A DNA stretch of 64,000 nt. It comes from Amoebophrya sp. A120 (lineage: Eukaryota; Sar; Dinophyceae; Syndiniales; Amoebophryaceae). The position numbers and the translations under genes were made by a program. Position 1 is the stretch's first letter, and each line of letters opens with the position of its first letter. The DNA lies in contig CAJINV010000003.1 in NCBI GenBank assembly GCA_905178155.1, forward strand, positions 6,105,985 through 6,169,984, in the 5' to 3' direction. This document shows, one piece after another, positions 1 through 11,200 of this stretch. Below the pieces are notes generated by a model. It saw only the letters and a program-made list of their open reading frames with translations, did no database searches and was not told where the DNA came from.

Positions 1-1520
1 ACGAAGTCGGCGGCGTTCGCCACCAGGGAACCCTCCTGGAAGTCGTAGTCCAGCAGCGCCTCCTGCCGGGTGTCCGACGGTTGCCCGTAGAACCACTGGT
101 TGTCCCAGTACTGACCCAACAGGCCTCCCACCTCCAAGGTCTGCACGTTCACCGTGAACACCCCCTGTGTGTGCAGGGTCAACGAGAAATCGTACACGCC
201 GTCCCCGCGGTACTCGGGCTTCAGGCAGCACAGCGGCTCCGTCAACAGGTCGTCCTCGCGGAACAGCGGGTGCGTCTCCGTCACTCGGAGACACAGCACC
301 CCCGTTTTGTCCTTTTCGCACACATTCTGCACGGACAGAACAAAGGGCCGCTCCACCGCGTTAGGGCCGGTTTCGTCCACGCGCGGCTGCACGGCCAGTG
401 CGCCGGTTGAAGAACTGGCGTCGGGCGCCACCGCTTGCATCCGAATGCTGAACTGCTCGCCGCTGACAACGGTCTGCGGGAACGCGGTCGGGTAGCTGTG
501 CGGTACTTGCAGCAGGTCCCTCAAACGCACGCTCGCCTCGATGGGCCTCGAGGTGCCCACCTTGTTGATGGCAAACACCCGGTAGGTGTACTTGGTGCGC
601 AACGACAGCCCCTTGCGGTCGACGTGGAACACGTCCGGCGTGGTTGTCCCGTTGTAGACGACCCGCCAGCCGGGTCTGGCTGTGGTATTCGTCGCGTTGT
701 TCGACAGCTGAAGATCTTCAGCGTCGTCGGTTGCCTTCTCCAAAACCGCAAATCCCATCAAGGCCGTGCCACCGAGGTCTCGGGGCAGCGGCCACGTGAT
801 GCGGAGGTCGTGTGACCCGAGTTTCAACAATGTGGGTTTTTGCTTTTCGGGCAGCGGCTCGTCGTAGTACCAGGGAGCTTCGTCCGGCACCGTGGCCTCC
901 CCCGTGATCTCGTCGTACCCGGCAAACACGGGAACGCTGCTGGCGAGGTAGGTGGCCAGACTGGAGCCGGGGCCCAAGGTGGCCGCGTTTGCGTCCAACA
1001 CGGCGAACGTCTGGAACCTGTAGTACGCATCCGGCGTGAGGCCAGTCATGCTAATCTGATTGTCGCAATCCCCCAAGTACACCTCTGTCGCCAGCGGACC
1101 CCCCGCGCCATCGTCCATGAGAACCTGACAGCCTTCGTAGTTTCCCTTGCCGTACTTTGCAAAGGATTCCGGACGGGTGACCAGAAGGTGGATTTCGCCG
1201 GGCCTACTATACACTAGGGTGGGCGGCTCGACCTCCCCAGCCGATGTTGGTGTGAAATCTGGAATGAGATTTTCCGCCACGCGGCCCCCGCCGATCGGGT
1301 CCATCACCGCGTTGTACAACGACGGAACCCTGGCGGTTTGCGCTCCGCCGCTTGACGTAGAAGAAGTTGTACCCGAAGTTGTTCGCGCCGTCGCTGCGGA
1401 ACTGGTGCTTGCTGCAGAAGAAGCACTTGACGTTGTTGAGCCAGACATAGTACTCGAAGAACTGGTCGAGGAAGACGACGACGAACTGGATGAAGAACTG
1501 TGATAGGATCCCAGGGCCAT
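1..1520 (-). CDS. Fibronectin-III / PA14-like extracellular protein, partial (3' end off the window)
   Basis: The minus frame with codons at plus positions divisible by three stays open from ATG 1520 to base 1. After a serine-rich stretch come two Ig-like beta modules. The second (about 850 to 530) reads as a fibronectin type III domain, with a DLRITWPLP strand, a KYTYRVFAINKVG strand and a closing SRPIEASVRL. Near the left edge GGLLGQYWDNQWFYG looks like the start of a PA14-type carbohydrate-binding module, as in protist filamin/PA14 surface proteins. The 5' end is unsure: the same frame runs upstream of 1520 through a hydrophobic run (NFLLYSASTWLMALG) that would suit a signal peptide, so an upstream exon may supply the true start. 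Likely role: secreted or surface adhesion (inference). No catalytic motif seen. Confidence 0.72.
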   Translation of the reverse strand, partial: MALGSYHSSSSSSSSSSSTSSSSTMSGSTTSSASSAASTSSAATARTTSGTTSSTSSGGAQTARVPSLYNAVMDPIGGGRVAENLIPDFTPTSAGEVEPPTLVYSRPGEIHLLVTRPESFAKYGKGNYEGCQVLMDDGAGGPLATEVYLGDCDNQISMTGLTPDAYYRFQTFAVLDANAATLGPGSSLATYLASSVPVFAGYDEITGEATVPDEAPWYYDEPLPEKQKPTLLKLGSHDLRITWPLPRDLGGTALMGFAVLEKATDDAEDLQLSNNATNTTARPGWRVVYNGTTTPDVFHVDRKGLSLRTKYTYRVFAINKVGTSRPIEASVRLRDLLQVPHSYPTAFPQTVVSGEQFSIRMQAVAPDASSSTGALAVQPRVDETGPNAVERPFVLSVQNVCEKDKTGVLCLRVTETHPLFREDDLLTEPLCCLKPEYRGDGVYDFSLTLHTQGVFTVNVQTLEVGGLLGQYWDNQWFYGQPSDTRQEALLDYDFQEGSLVANAADF

Positions 1521-1678
1521 TAGCCACGTGCTTGCGGAATACAAGAGAAAATTTAGAGCGACTGAAGCTGCTGTAGTTCCTCGGACAGTCTTCCTTCGCC
1601 CTCCACGTCCACCAGTCCCAGCTGCAATGCTATGTAATTTTTTCGGCTTGGCAGGGAGAAAAAATCTAGAAAAATGCG

Positions 1679-3385
1679 TTATTGTTGCGATGTGGAGCAA
1701 CACGTCCCATGCAAACCACGACGACCACGTTGTGCCGTCGTTTGCAGCATATGCTTTTTTCCTTTGGCGTGGCGGTTGCCGCTTAGCTTTGCAGCTCGAG
1801 TCGCTAATATCGCTATCGCCGACATGCACATCCTGCGTTTCCAAAGGAGCCGCAACCGCAGGCTGGACCTCCGCACGGCGGCCCGCAGACTGCCACCGGC
1901 CGCAGGCTTTATCTGCATGAGCTTGCACGTCCTCCGCACAGTTGCATAGCAGTGCCTTCTTGGTCTTGCCACACAATGTCGGTCCCGCGCCACAAACATC
2001 CGTTGCGTCGCGTTGCTCTTTATCCTCTGCTGCTGCTGCTGCGCCGCCAACTGAGGAGCCACCAATGACTCCGTACGCGTTCGCCGTATTTGCGACCCGA
2101 ATAGTAGCCGCGCGGCCACTTTTTGCCGCCTCCACCTGGGTGTTCTTTGTGCACCCAGCGACCCATGATCGGCGAGGCCTCTCCTCCTCTTCCGGGCGGC
2201 GCTGGCTGGGGTTTTCTCCTCGTTCAGCTGGAGCCGCAGCCTTTTTCGCAGTTTCGGCCTGAAGCCTCCGAGCTGCAGCTGATCTTGCGACGAGGACCCT
2301 TGTTCTGATGACATCTTCACGTGGAGAGGAAATAACTCGGTGCACAACTCTGCGTGCATCAATGTTGTTGCTCGTCCTGAGGAAGCGTGTGCTTTTTCTT
2401 GTCGGGTCGTACTTTCCTCTACATCTACTCCTGGAACCGTACTGTTCCATGGTTCGGGCTCCGGTTCTGCTGCATCCGGCTCGGGTTCTGCGAAGGGTTG
2501 CAACCTCTCGGGAATCGTCATCTCGTCGTCGCTCTCCTCCGAATCGCTCGTCTCGTCCCAATCGTTGTACTCGCCTTGTAGTTCCGCGCTCTGCTGTTCT
2601 TCGTCCCCGCCTCGTTCGTCCTCGCGCGGGGGTTCGTCCATGAAGAGAACTTCGTTGCGGCCTGGCATGGGCGGCAGCTCCCATATCCGCTGCCGTCGCG
2701 GCCCTCCGTGCAAAAAAGAAAAGGTCTGGTCGTCGGCAGCATGATAAGGGCTCCTCCACCACGTAGCCGGAACGGTATTCTGAGCGAAGCTGCCGTTTGC
2801 ACCGCTTTGCTGCGAAATGGATTCTGGTGCGTCGCGGCTTGCGGGACGACCGGCGTTCATCCCTGCATTTCGGGGGCAGCGGTGATGAAAAACGTCCTCT
2901 GGACGACCCGGGAACCGATGCTCGACGCTTACTGCCTTTCCCTGTTCCGTTTCTGGTGTTGGCTGAAGATTGCAGTTCGCTGCCACACTGTGACTCTTGC
3001 CCGTCGCCGCTTGTTCCACGGCGTCGCGCTGGCTGCTGGGTGACGAGGGTGTGGCCTGCCCGGTGCTGAATATTGCCATTCGCTCCTGGCTGCTGAATAT
3101 TGCCACTGGCGCTGTTCGGGTTCGGCCGGATGACGAGGGCGTCGTCATTTCCCACACAAGAGCGAATCTCTGATCGCTTCCTTGCCCACGTCGGACCTGC
3201 ATATCTGCACCTGCGACGTGGTTCGAGAGCATGTGTACAACCGGGCGGCGTCGCTCGTTGCGAGCACCGCCGCACGTTTCGTATTGCTTGTCCGCGGCAG
3301 TTGAAGTTGAAGTTGATCTGTCCCCCTCCTCCTGCTGAATATTCGTCATTCGTCCAAGAGGCGACTGGGGACATGTCGTTGGCAT
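1679..3385 (-). CDS. Hypothetical low-complexity protein, 568 aa
   Basis: A single open frame from ATG 3385 to a stop at 1679, ending 159 bases before the next gene's start. I do not recognise it. The middle is strongly acidic (SDSEESDDEMTIPE, then EPEPDAAEPEPEP), and the C-terminal 200 residues are very basic and arginine-rich, with a short poly-Q. There is no membrane segment or signal peptide. The acidic-then-basic layout could suit a nuclear or RNA-associated protein, but that is a guess. Length and the organised composition favour real coding, although GC-rich DNA can hold long chance frames and introns cannot be excluded. Confidence 0.5.
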   Translation of the reverse strand: MPTTCPQSPLGRMTNIQQEEGDRSTSTSTAADKQYETCGGARNERRRPVVHMLSNHVAGADMQVRRGQGSDQRFALVWEMTTPSSSGRTRTAPVAIFSSQERMAIFSTGQATPSSPSSQRDAVEQAATGKSHSVAANCNLQPTPETEQGKAVSVEHRFPGRPEDVFHHRCPRNAGMNAGRPASRDAPESISQQSGANGSFAQNTVPATWWRSPYHAADDQTFSFLHGGPRRQRIWELPPMPGRNEVLFMDEPPREDERGGDEEQQSAELQGEYNDWDETSDSEESDDEMTIPERLQPFAEPEPDAAEPEPEPWNSTVPGVDVEESTTRQEKAHASSGRATTLMHAELCTELFPLHVKMSSEQGSSSQDQLQLGGFRPKLRKRLRLQLNEEKTPASAARKRRRGLADHGSLGAQRTPRWRRQKVAARLLFGSQIRRTRTESLVAPQLAAQQQQQRIKSNATQRMFVARDRHCVARPRRHCYATVRRTCKLMQIKPAAGGSLRAAVRRSSLRLRLLWKRRMCMSAIAILATRAAKLSGNRHAKGKKHMLQTTAQRGRRGLHGTCCSTSQQ

Positions 3386-4470
3386 CGCGTGTTTTGTAGC
3401 ACCGCCGCCGTTATTTTCACGAGCGGCGAGGTAAGGTCTCCTTCTCCATCACTGCGCATGCATCAATAAACGCCAAGCTTGCAGTATCGTAAGCTGTGGC
3501 GCAGATCACGCACTAGAAGATTTCCGCGATAGCTTCCACCCGCCCGTGAATCTTCGTGATAACTTACTTCATCAAACCACTTCCCCGAACGGTCGTTCGT
3601 CGTCAAGATCGAGGTTCTGTTTTGCTTCTCCCTGTAGTGCGTCTGCGTGCGTCGAAACGCGGAAGGGATGCTTGTAGGAAGTTGACAAAAAACATACAAC
3701 TCGGGTATAAAAATATGCAAACGAGACAAGTAAAGGTTTTCCCCAACAGTAGTGTACAATATCTTGTTCAACACTTCAAAGTAGTTACATGCAGGAATTC
3801 GCTGCCAAGCAAAACTGAAGCAAAAATCTCCCGACTCTATGAAGCTCGCTAAAGCTTTACTTCCAATTCAAGATGAAATAGAAATAGAAATCACAGCAAT
3901 GGACATATAAAATCAAGGAAACGACGACACCGATGAACGAAGTGAACGAAAGAACGAGTGCCGCTCAAGCGTGAGTGAAGAAATGCAGTAAAATACTTAC
4001 CGCAAATCCTTAATATTTCCTCACTGCTCGTCCTGTTCCTGACTCAACCTAATTGCCACTTCAGAGCGACGTGAGACGCACACAAACTACGACATCTTCG
4101 TCACCCTAAGCAACTGCAACAAGAATATCTGGTACAATTTTGCCTTCAGCCGACCAGAAGTGGAACAGAAGAGATAAAGAAATGAAAATCCGGCTGGCTG
4201 GTGCTGGTGCTAGCGCTTGCGCTCCGACGTAATTCGCTGTTCATTATTTGTAAATCCATTTACAGCGCGCTACAACTACTCATCTGGATCTGCTGAAGCT
4301 AGTGCCACTCGTCCAGCAAGATCCGCGGGAAAAGAAGACATTAGCAAAAGCGTTCTCAGGACTCGCTTCGCGTTTTGATATCGTAGTCGTTCGTTAGCAT
4401 GATGCGCCATCCCCTGTTCGCTACGTTTTCATCACTTCGAGACGCGGAAAAAAAGCGCAGTTCCGCGCTG
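3386..4470. other. Intergenic, nothing recognised
   Basis: About 1.1 kb, more AT-rich than the flanking genes, with only short uncorroborated ORFs. It must hold the 3' end of the cysteine-rich gene and the 5' region of the 568-residue gene. No promoter motif was recognised. Confidence 0.5.
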
Positions 4471-5287
4471 TCAAGCACCATCTCCACAGGGGCCTTCCAT
4501 GTCGGCTTCGTTCGCATGACGCCTGCCAGTAGTACGACCGGTCGCCATTTTCTCCAGAAACGAGTGGCGCTTCGGCTTTTTTCCAAATACGCAACGGTTC
4601 ACGTAGGCAGCGACGGCCCCGCGGGTTTTGAACCGTTCCGGCTTCCGCAAAACGTCGTCGCGAAACTTCGTGCAGTGTCCCATGCAGGGTTCACTACACG
4701 CAGGCTCTCCGATGCAGCCGCAGGCTTGCTCACAGATTGTGAGCGGGCAGGAAGAGTCGCTCGCGGTCACGCAATTGATGAACTCTCCCCCAGCCCCGGT
4801 CGGATGTAGGCTTCCGCACGTGCTCATGCAGTTGTGCATCTGGGTGGCGTAATTTTGGCATGCGACGGAAAGAGCACCCCCACCACAAAAGTCCGTGGCG
4901 AACTGCACCGGCGCCGGTGTGCATCTCCGTAGCTCTTTGTTGAACTGGGGGTAGTCGAAACACGTACTGCAATCATCCCCAGGCTGAGGATGAGGTGGAT
5001 TGCGTTGAAACGATTGTAACGATTGAGTTTAATTGCAAAGCCAGGCAAGAACACCTACTACATCGGAATAACGATCAAGACTTCTTTTTCAAGACATTCA
5101 TTACGTCATTCATTCTTTGTTGAAAAACGGTGCTTACCAGACAAAAGTTCAGGGATTCGCAGAATGTTTCGTTGTCCGCACACGATGACAAAGCTCGGCC
5201 GGAAACCGCTATCCCGCACGACGTTGGATCAACGACACAAAATGTCAAGATTCCGGCCACGGCACGCGTCCTCCTCATCAAAGCCAT
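4471..5287 (-). CDS. Secreted cysteine-rich protein, two exons, about 220 aa
   Basis: Exon 1 runs 5287 to 5138 and opens with a plausible signal peptide (MALMRRTRAVAGILTFCVV). It ends at a GTAAGC donor after codon 50. Exon 2 runs 4983 to 4471 after a CTCAG acceptor. Both exon lengths (150 and 513) are multiples of three, so the phase-0 join keeps frame. The product has about 20 cysteines in short spacings (CSTC, CMSTCG, CEQACGC, CSEPCMGHC), followed by a basic tail. This resembles small disulfide-rich secreted or surface proteins, but I cannot assign a family. The segment between the exons has in-frame stops, which supports the intron. Confidence 0.68.
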
Positions 5288-6844
5288 CGGTTCAACAGAA
5301 ACAGAGCCTCGGCCTTGGTGGCCGAGGTGGGTCTTTTAGATAAGTACCTACTTCGAATAAGGACCGAATTCAAACAGACTGAATGCCGGCATGTAGTATC
5401 GCATGGTACATATGGATATGCTGTGCGGTCGTCGCTATGCATTTGCAGATCAGATCAGAATATTACGGCTCGGCTCGGCTGTCGGCGAGTGGCGAGTGGT
5501 GGGGCGGTCCAGAACTTTAAGAGTACAGCTGGAGCTTTCATGAGCTAAAACTTGACCACGCTTACTGCTATAGTAGAGGCGGCTAACGATGAGGGCGGCG
5601 GCGTTCCAGAATGAGGGCGGCTAACGATGAGGGCGGCGGCTAACGATGAGGGCGGCTTACTGCTATAGTAGAGGTGTCGGGCGGCGTTCCAGAACTTTAA
5701 GAGTGCAGCTGGGGCTATTCATGAGCTATAACTTGACCACGCATACTAATTTCTAGTAGAGGCGGCTAACAGCGAACTTGTCCTCCCCCCGCGATAATAC
5801 AAAGCCCCGGCCTGAAACTCATGCTTACTGGGTGGGGCAGGGAAATTTAGGCCATAAACCCGACAAGGACGCTGAAAGTCTTATACTTGGCCAACGAAAT
5901 AACTTCACGCGCCTGACGGGAGCACCACCGCTTTAACCCTAAAACCCTGTCTAAGTTATCAGTCACTTACAACTATTTGGTCCTAGTATGCAAGTTCCTA
6001 ACTACGGCATGCAATATCACCTCGGCCTGGATCAGAAATTTTCATTTTTTCATTTTCCGAATTAGTCACCCTGAACCCCTCTATCAAACTTCCCTAGTGC
6101 ACCAAGACCGCCCGGCCCACACGGGCGCTTCTTTCCCCAAGTGGAGATATACTCGTGCACAGGTGGGGACGCTCTTGGCTACACTGGACTCGCCGATAGG
6201 AATTTACGATCTACGTGCTTCTGAACCTTTTAGAAACGGGAACGCTGGAACGGCTTGAGCTTCTTGCTTCACGTAAAAATTTACCACCTTCTTCTTTCTT
6301 TTGGCCGAGGTGTCTAGGGCGCTACTAGTGCCAACGATCCGCACGAAGGTCTTTGCGCTACGAATATTTGTAGGTCGAAGATGGGCGCTACGCGGAATGT
6401 ACTACACGAGCAGGCAATGTGACGGCCACGGCACCGCAGTCACGAAGACCGCCATACAAAACTAACTATCCTCGTCATGAGGCTTCCCGCGAACGTCACG
6501 CCTGTCGCCGCATCTGCTGGCGCAACAGCAGTGCGAGGGATGGACTATTCTATACCCGCAGGCAACATGCTACACATCCCTGTTTAACTAACCCGGTCGG
6601 TGTGTTAGTTTTTTATGTGTTAATTCCTGGCACACCAGAAGCGCTAGTAAAAAGAACTCATAGACTTTTTCTGTTTTGAACACCGCCAGGCTATTTTACT
6701 ACTACTTCCTACTCCAGCTCTTATCTTACTAACTTTTACAGCTACTAACGCCGCCCGCTTTGCCCTTTTCTTGTTTTCTCTTCACACACACTTGACAGAG
6801 ATTTTTTCCACCAGACAACCCTGCTGCCCACAGCTTCATCATCT
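5288..6844. other. Intergenic with a local tandem repeat; no gene seen
   Basis: No convincing coding frame. It contains the duplication at 5509-5770 described separately and otherwise unremarkable sequence. Confidence 0.5.
5509..5770. repeat. Diverged tandem duplication, 180 bp period, with GGCGGCTAACGATGAG sub-repeats
   Basis: The string CCAGAACTTTAAGAGT starts at 5509 and again at 5689. Each copy is followed by a similar block (CAGCTGG, CATGAGCT, CTTGACCACGC, TAGTAGAGGCGGCTAAC). Between the copies the unit GGCGGCTAACGATGAGG is repeated two to three times. No coding frame is involved. Confidence 0.75.
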
Positions 6845-7274
6845 TCACAGTTGCAGCATAGCCATGCTGCCGGTGTTCGTCTCGGCATCTGGTCCTGCGG
6901 GGTCCATGAAATGGACGTCGTTGCCGGCTGCTTTGACCCTCAGGCCCGGCATGTAGTCCTCCCGGCCCGCAACAGGGCGAGGCACTCATCTGCGGCAACT
7001 TCCCAACATCGTCAGTGGCACTTCCGCCCCGAGGACCCGCTAGTCGCCCGCACCCGTGCGGCCCGCATCGGCCGCCACCACCACATCCTGGTCGCCCGCT
7101 GGGCTAGCACGCGTTGTATTCGTACATTGGCGTCTGCAGTTGCGCCGTTGCCTCGGGTTGCGCCCGGTGTGGTTCTGCGTTGGCGGCTGTGCCGCCGGGT
7201 GTCGTGTGTGTGAGCATCTTGACCTTGAAGGTCGCGCCGCTGCTGTCGTTGCCGTAATCGGCCGCTGGCTGCAT
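6845..7274 (-). CDS. Possible small or partial gene, two exons, unassigned
   Basis: Two open stretches on this strand read like protein. The first (from ATG 7274 to about 7117) contains ADYGNDSSGATFKVKML; the second (6958 to the stop at 6845) contains LRVKAAGNDVHFMDPAG. A GC donor after TACAAC (near 7117) and an AG just before 6958 would join them in phase 0. Neither segment matches a family I know, upstream exons may exist, and the competing frames are also open in this GC-rich stretch. Treat it as a hint only. Confidence 0.25.
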
Positions 7275-8242
7275 CACCAAGTCTGCCTGTCCCCCTGGGT
7301 TTCCTTATGTTACCGTTTGGTATGCTCGCACACGTTGGTGCGGCGGTACAACAGTTTTTTGGAGAGAGACTCAAGAAACCCCCAGTGATAGATAGATAGA
7401 GCTGGACGGACTAGTGGACAGAGAAAAGAAGAAAGAGCGCTATAGTGGGCCACTACCTGTACTTAAAAATAAAAAAACGTTGATAAAAAGTAAGGGAAAA
7501 AGGACATCCTACGACCTTGACTGAGAACTAGCGTTTTTGTTACAGTTATACTCGTGAGCGAAAACTTTCAGTGCCATACACGACCAACAAGGTTTCACTG
7601 CGAACACAACTTTCAAGCTTTGCAATCGCATTTGCCCGTCAGACGCGGTACCGAGTTTCACTTTGCCACCACAGCAATCGCCTCCATTTCGTCATTGGCG
7701 TTGCGTCACTTTTCCACATTTATCCACCACACATTTCAACCTGGCCCAAGTACAGGCCTGTTCTTGCAACAAGCAACAGCAAGTACAAGAAGTCGTCGAG
7801 ACCAGAGCCACAAATAAAGTTCCGTTGAAGTAGCTAATTCATCTCCTTCCACTTTGTTCACAACGTCCGTGCATCGTGCACCTCATGATTCCATGATGGA
7901 TCACGAGCCGAAGTAAACGTCGATTCTTTGGATGTAAACGCAGGATGTAAACGCAGGTCAGAGATCAAGAAAGTCAAACGCAAACGCATTGAAATAGAGC
8001 TTTCTCTTTTGCAATTTGCAAGTCTAAATGATAAAGTCAGTCTAACTAAGTTCTCAGCGCTCAACGAACTGCTAAAAAAAAGGACAGCAAGCACAAGCAA
8101 GCTTCAGCTATTGGCTTTTGAATTAACGCGGTATCTTTTTCGCGATGGTTCACCTCTGCGTCGCTTTTTTGTTTCCGCGCCAAAATTCCGCCCGCAGGGC
8201 AGATCATCGATCAATCCGGAGGACAACATCATCAAGAATCGT
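7275..8242. other. Intergenic, nothing recognised
   Basis: This lies downstream of the polycystin stop at 8243. It holds a short GATA run near 7387 and AT-rich DNA, with no supported gene. Confidence 0.5.
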
Positions 8243-11200
8243 TTAGATGTTTTGAAGCGCCAGCAGACTGGATGCCACCTTCTTGCCTGCGTTTCGCACC
8301 TTATTCCGAGTCGACTTTCCAGTATCCTGCTCTCCGCCAGCACCGCTTGGGCTTAATGGTTCCGAGGGAAGAGTCGACGTGATACCTTTCTCACCCCATG
8401 AGGTCACACACCCTCGCGGAACCAGCAAGCCAACGCGCGGATGCAAGTCAATTACTTCCTGGAGCATGGCCTGCGCTACACTATCGACCTTGAAGCTTTC
8501 CCGGACCAAGTTGCGGACGGAGGTACGAAGTGACTGTTTGATAAACATTTGAATTTTTTCAAGTATGTAGTTTCAATGACTTTCTTCTGCGGATTTTTTC
8601 GTGAGTGCAGCAGCAGCTGTACACAGTACTATACTTCTGACCCCTTTGATGACATAAAACAGCCCAAGAATACAGATCGCGAACAAGAAAAGTACATACT
8701 TACAAAACGAAAAAGCAACGTACGTCCTCAATGTCCTGACAGTGGTGATCGACTTGCTTCACTGTGGCCTCCGTGTCCGTGACGAGCTGCTTCATTTCAT
8801 TTGATCTTTGCTCCTGGTAATCGACTTCCGAATCGAGGTGTTTCTTGCACTCCAGCATGAGATGCCGCGCGAACCTGGGCTCCACGTTAAACTGCTGTTC
8901 CAAATCTAGGACGTCGATGCGCATCCGCAGTCGCTGTCTCTCCCGCTCGGCCTTGGACATTTTCTCTTCGTCCTGGAAAATCATTTTCGCTAGCACCGCC
9001 GCGTCCGCCAAGCTCATCTTCTTGCTCGCGAGCGAGCCACTCATCATGGTCGCGTCCTTCTCCTTGTTCTTCGCGGCGATGGCCACCATGGCGTCGGTGA
9101 CGGTTCTCTCTGCTTTTGCGGTGGCTCCCGGGTCGCGGTCGGGTTCGTCGTCCTTCTTCTTTGTCTCCGCCCCGCCGGGCTTTTTCTCCGCTTCCTCGTC
9201 CCGCTGCCGTTTTCTTCTTGTGCGGGGGGATTCCTGCGTGGCTGCGCTATCTTGTTTGCTCTCGTACGCGGCCCGTTGTGCGAGTCGCGTCTCCGTTCGC
9301 TGCGCCAACACTGTCTTACGACCGTAGGCGAGAGCCTCTCCCGATTCGGTGCAGAAGTCCTCGTAAATCTCCTCGACGCTCTTCACGCCCTTGAAAAGCT
9401 TCTCCATCTCGCTGTTCAGAATCCCGAGCTGCAGATACGCACGCCGCTGCAACAGCCAGTCCACGTTCCAGTTCAGCTCCCCTATGAACTCACCCGCTTG
9501 CGCAAAAACACCTGTAGTACAATATTGGTTTGGGGAATTAATTCTCGCACTCTCCGAAAATTAGTTTCATCTTCTGGCGTTTTCTGCATCCGCAAGGTTG
9601 TCGAGGCCTGAATTATCGTAAATAAACACAAACAGCACATAGCGACAGCCGCTCCACAACTAGCAGCGCAACATGAGCCACAAGGCCGCAGGACCTGGCG
9701 GATCGACTGATGACATAATTGACACGTCGGCTGTAAAAACAGTTAACAGACTACTTCTACCTTTTGCGTCTCCGACCCGCGACTTGAGTTCTGCGTAATG
9801 ATCGAAGATGAGCGCAATGAGCAGGTTGAGCAGAATAAAGGTCATGATAATCATGAAGCTCCAGAACCAAAGCGTCGCGGTGATCGGACTCAAATCAAAC
9901 ATCTCGTTGAAGTCGAACTCGCCTAGGATCGCCAGAAAGGAGGTGTTCACAGCCTTCGATGTCGTGGACCAGTCCTCCAATAAACTCCCGAACAGGGCAT
10001 GGCCGCCGAGCGCGTAGGAAACGAAGACGACGAAAAAGATGAGCAGGTAATGTACCATGTCCACCACACTGAGGTAGAGCGCGGATGACAGTACCGCGAG
10101 CCGGGGCTGTCCCTGGAAGGCCTTGAAGAAACGCATCATCAGGATCAGCGTGTACCAAAACAGCAGATTGTACTGGATCCTGTGCGGTTTAATGACTTTT
10201 GGTTTTGTCTCCTGAAACAGAAACATCATCGTCCCTCATATAAAAAGCTTATTTGGAACATTAAAATTACCCTTTGGTTACACATCTATCAACAAAAAAT
10301 GCACAGCACACTTTGCGGTAAAAGGAGCTGCAAAAAAGGTTGTGAACAATACCATTGCTGGTCGGCCAAATCTTATCCCACGAAAAAACTGTTTCACTGT
10401 GATGATTTTGCAAAATCCGCATCACAAGTTTGTTTACACATGACACTGAAAATTTGTCATGCGCGCTTCCCAAGGGAAAACGCGCTTGAAAATCCAATGC
10501 CTTGCAGGTGTAGCAACACAAATCGTTCTGTGTTGCATTTTCTGCATCACAAGTTCAGTGAAGCAGTTTTTTTTTGCGATAAATCTTGGATTTTGTCGAT
10601 GATCTGTCCCCACTGGTCGTGGTAGCTTTCGATGCTGCTGGTTGCCTATCAAGTGTAAAAGTGTCTGGGTCTGGAAGAGTGCGCGACTTGTCATGCAGCT
10701 TTTCCATGACCCATGAGGTCTGGAATACAGGACCTAGCATGACACATTCTGCGCGATCTCCATCTCTCTCATGCCTATCCTGCATGAGAAACTCCCTCCC
10801 GACTTGGTCAAAACTGGACGACTTTTGCGAGTCATTCGTTCGTTGTGGATCGGCTCTGCCGACCGGGTAACCCATCGCCTCACATACAAATGACCGACAT
10901 AGGCGAACCCCGTTGCGGGACATACAAACTGGCCGCACGGAAGGGCCCTAAGCGCTACATACATAGTCCACCCTAAGCGCCTACCACTTCGGTCGGGACT
11001 GCGTCTACCTGGTCCTGGGGGTCTACAGCGCACTAGCCCTTTGCGAATCATGCAACACAGATTTTTGCATGCTTCAGATTTCGCATGACAAGTTGCATTC
11101 TTCCAGACCCAGACATTTTTACATTTGATATTGCCACAAAGTTGCCGTCCGCGTCAATCTGTGACGGAGTGGCGGGTAGCGCCGCGATTTCCTCTGCCAG

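Noticed and set aside
1207-1527. Minus frame starting at GTG with a hydrophobic FFIQFVVVFLDQFF stretch
   Set aside because: It overlaps the fibronectin-III gene in another frame; the Phe run is the shifted reading of a serine repeat.
5930-5960. Telomere-like CCCTAAAACCCTG
   Set aside because: Only two imperfect units, no array.
7928-8356. Plus-strand ORF of 142 codons
   Set aside because: Overlaps the last polycystin exon and has no motif.
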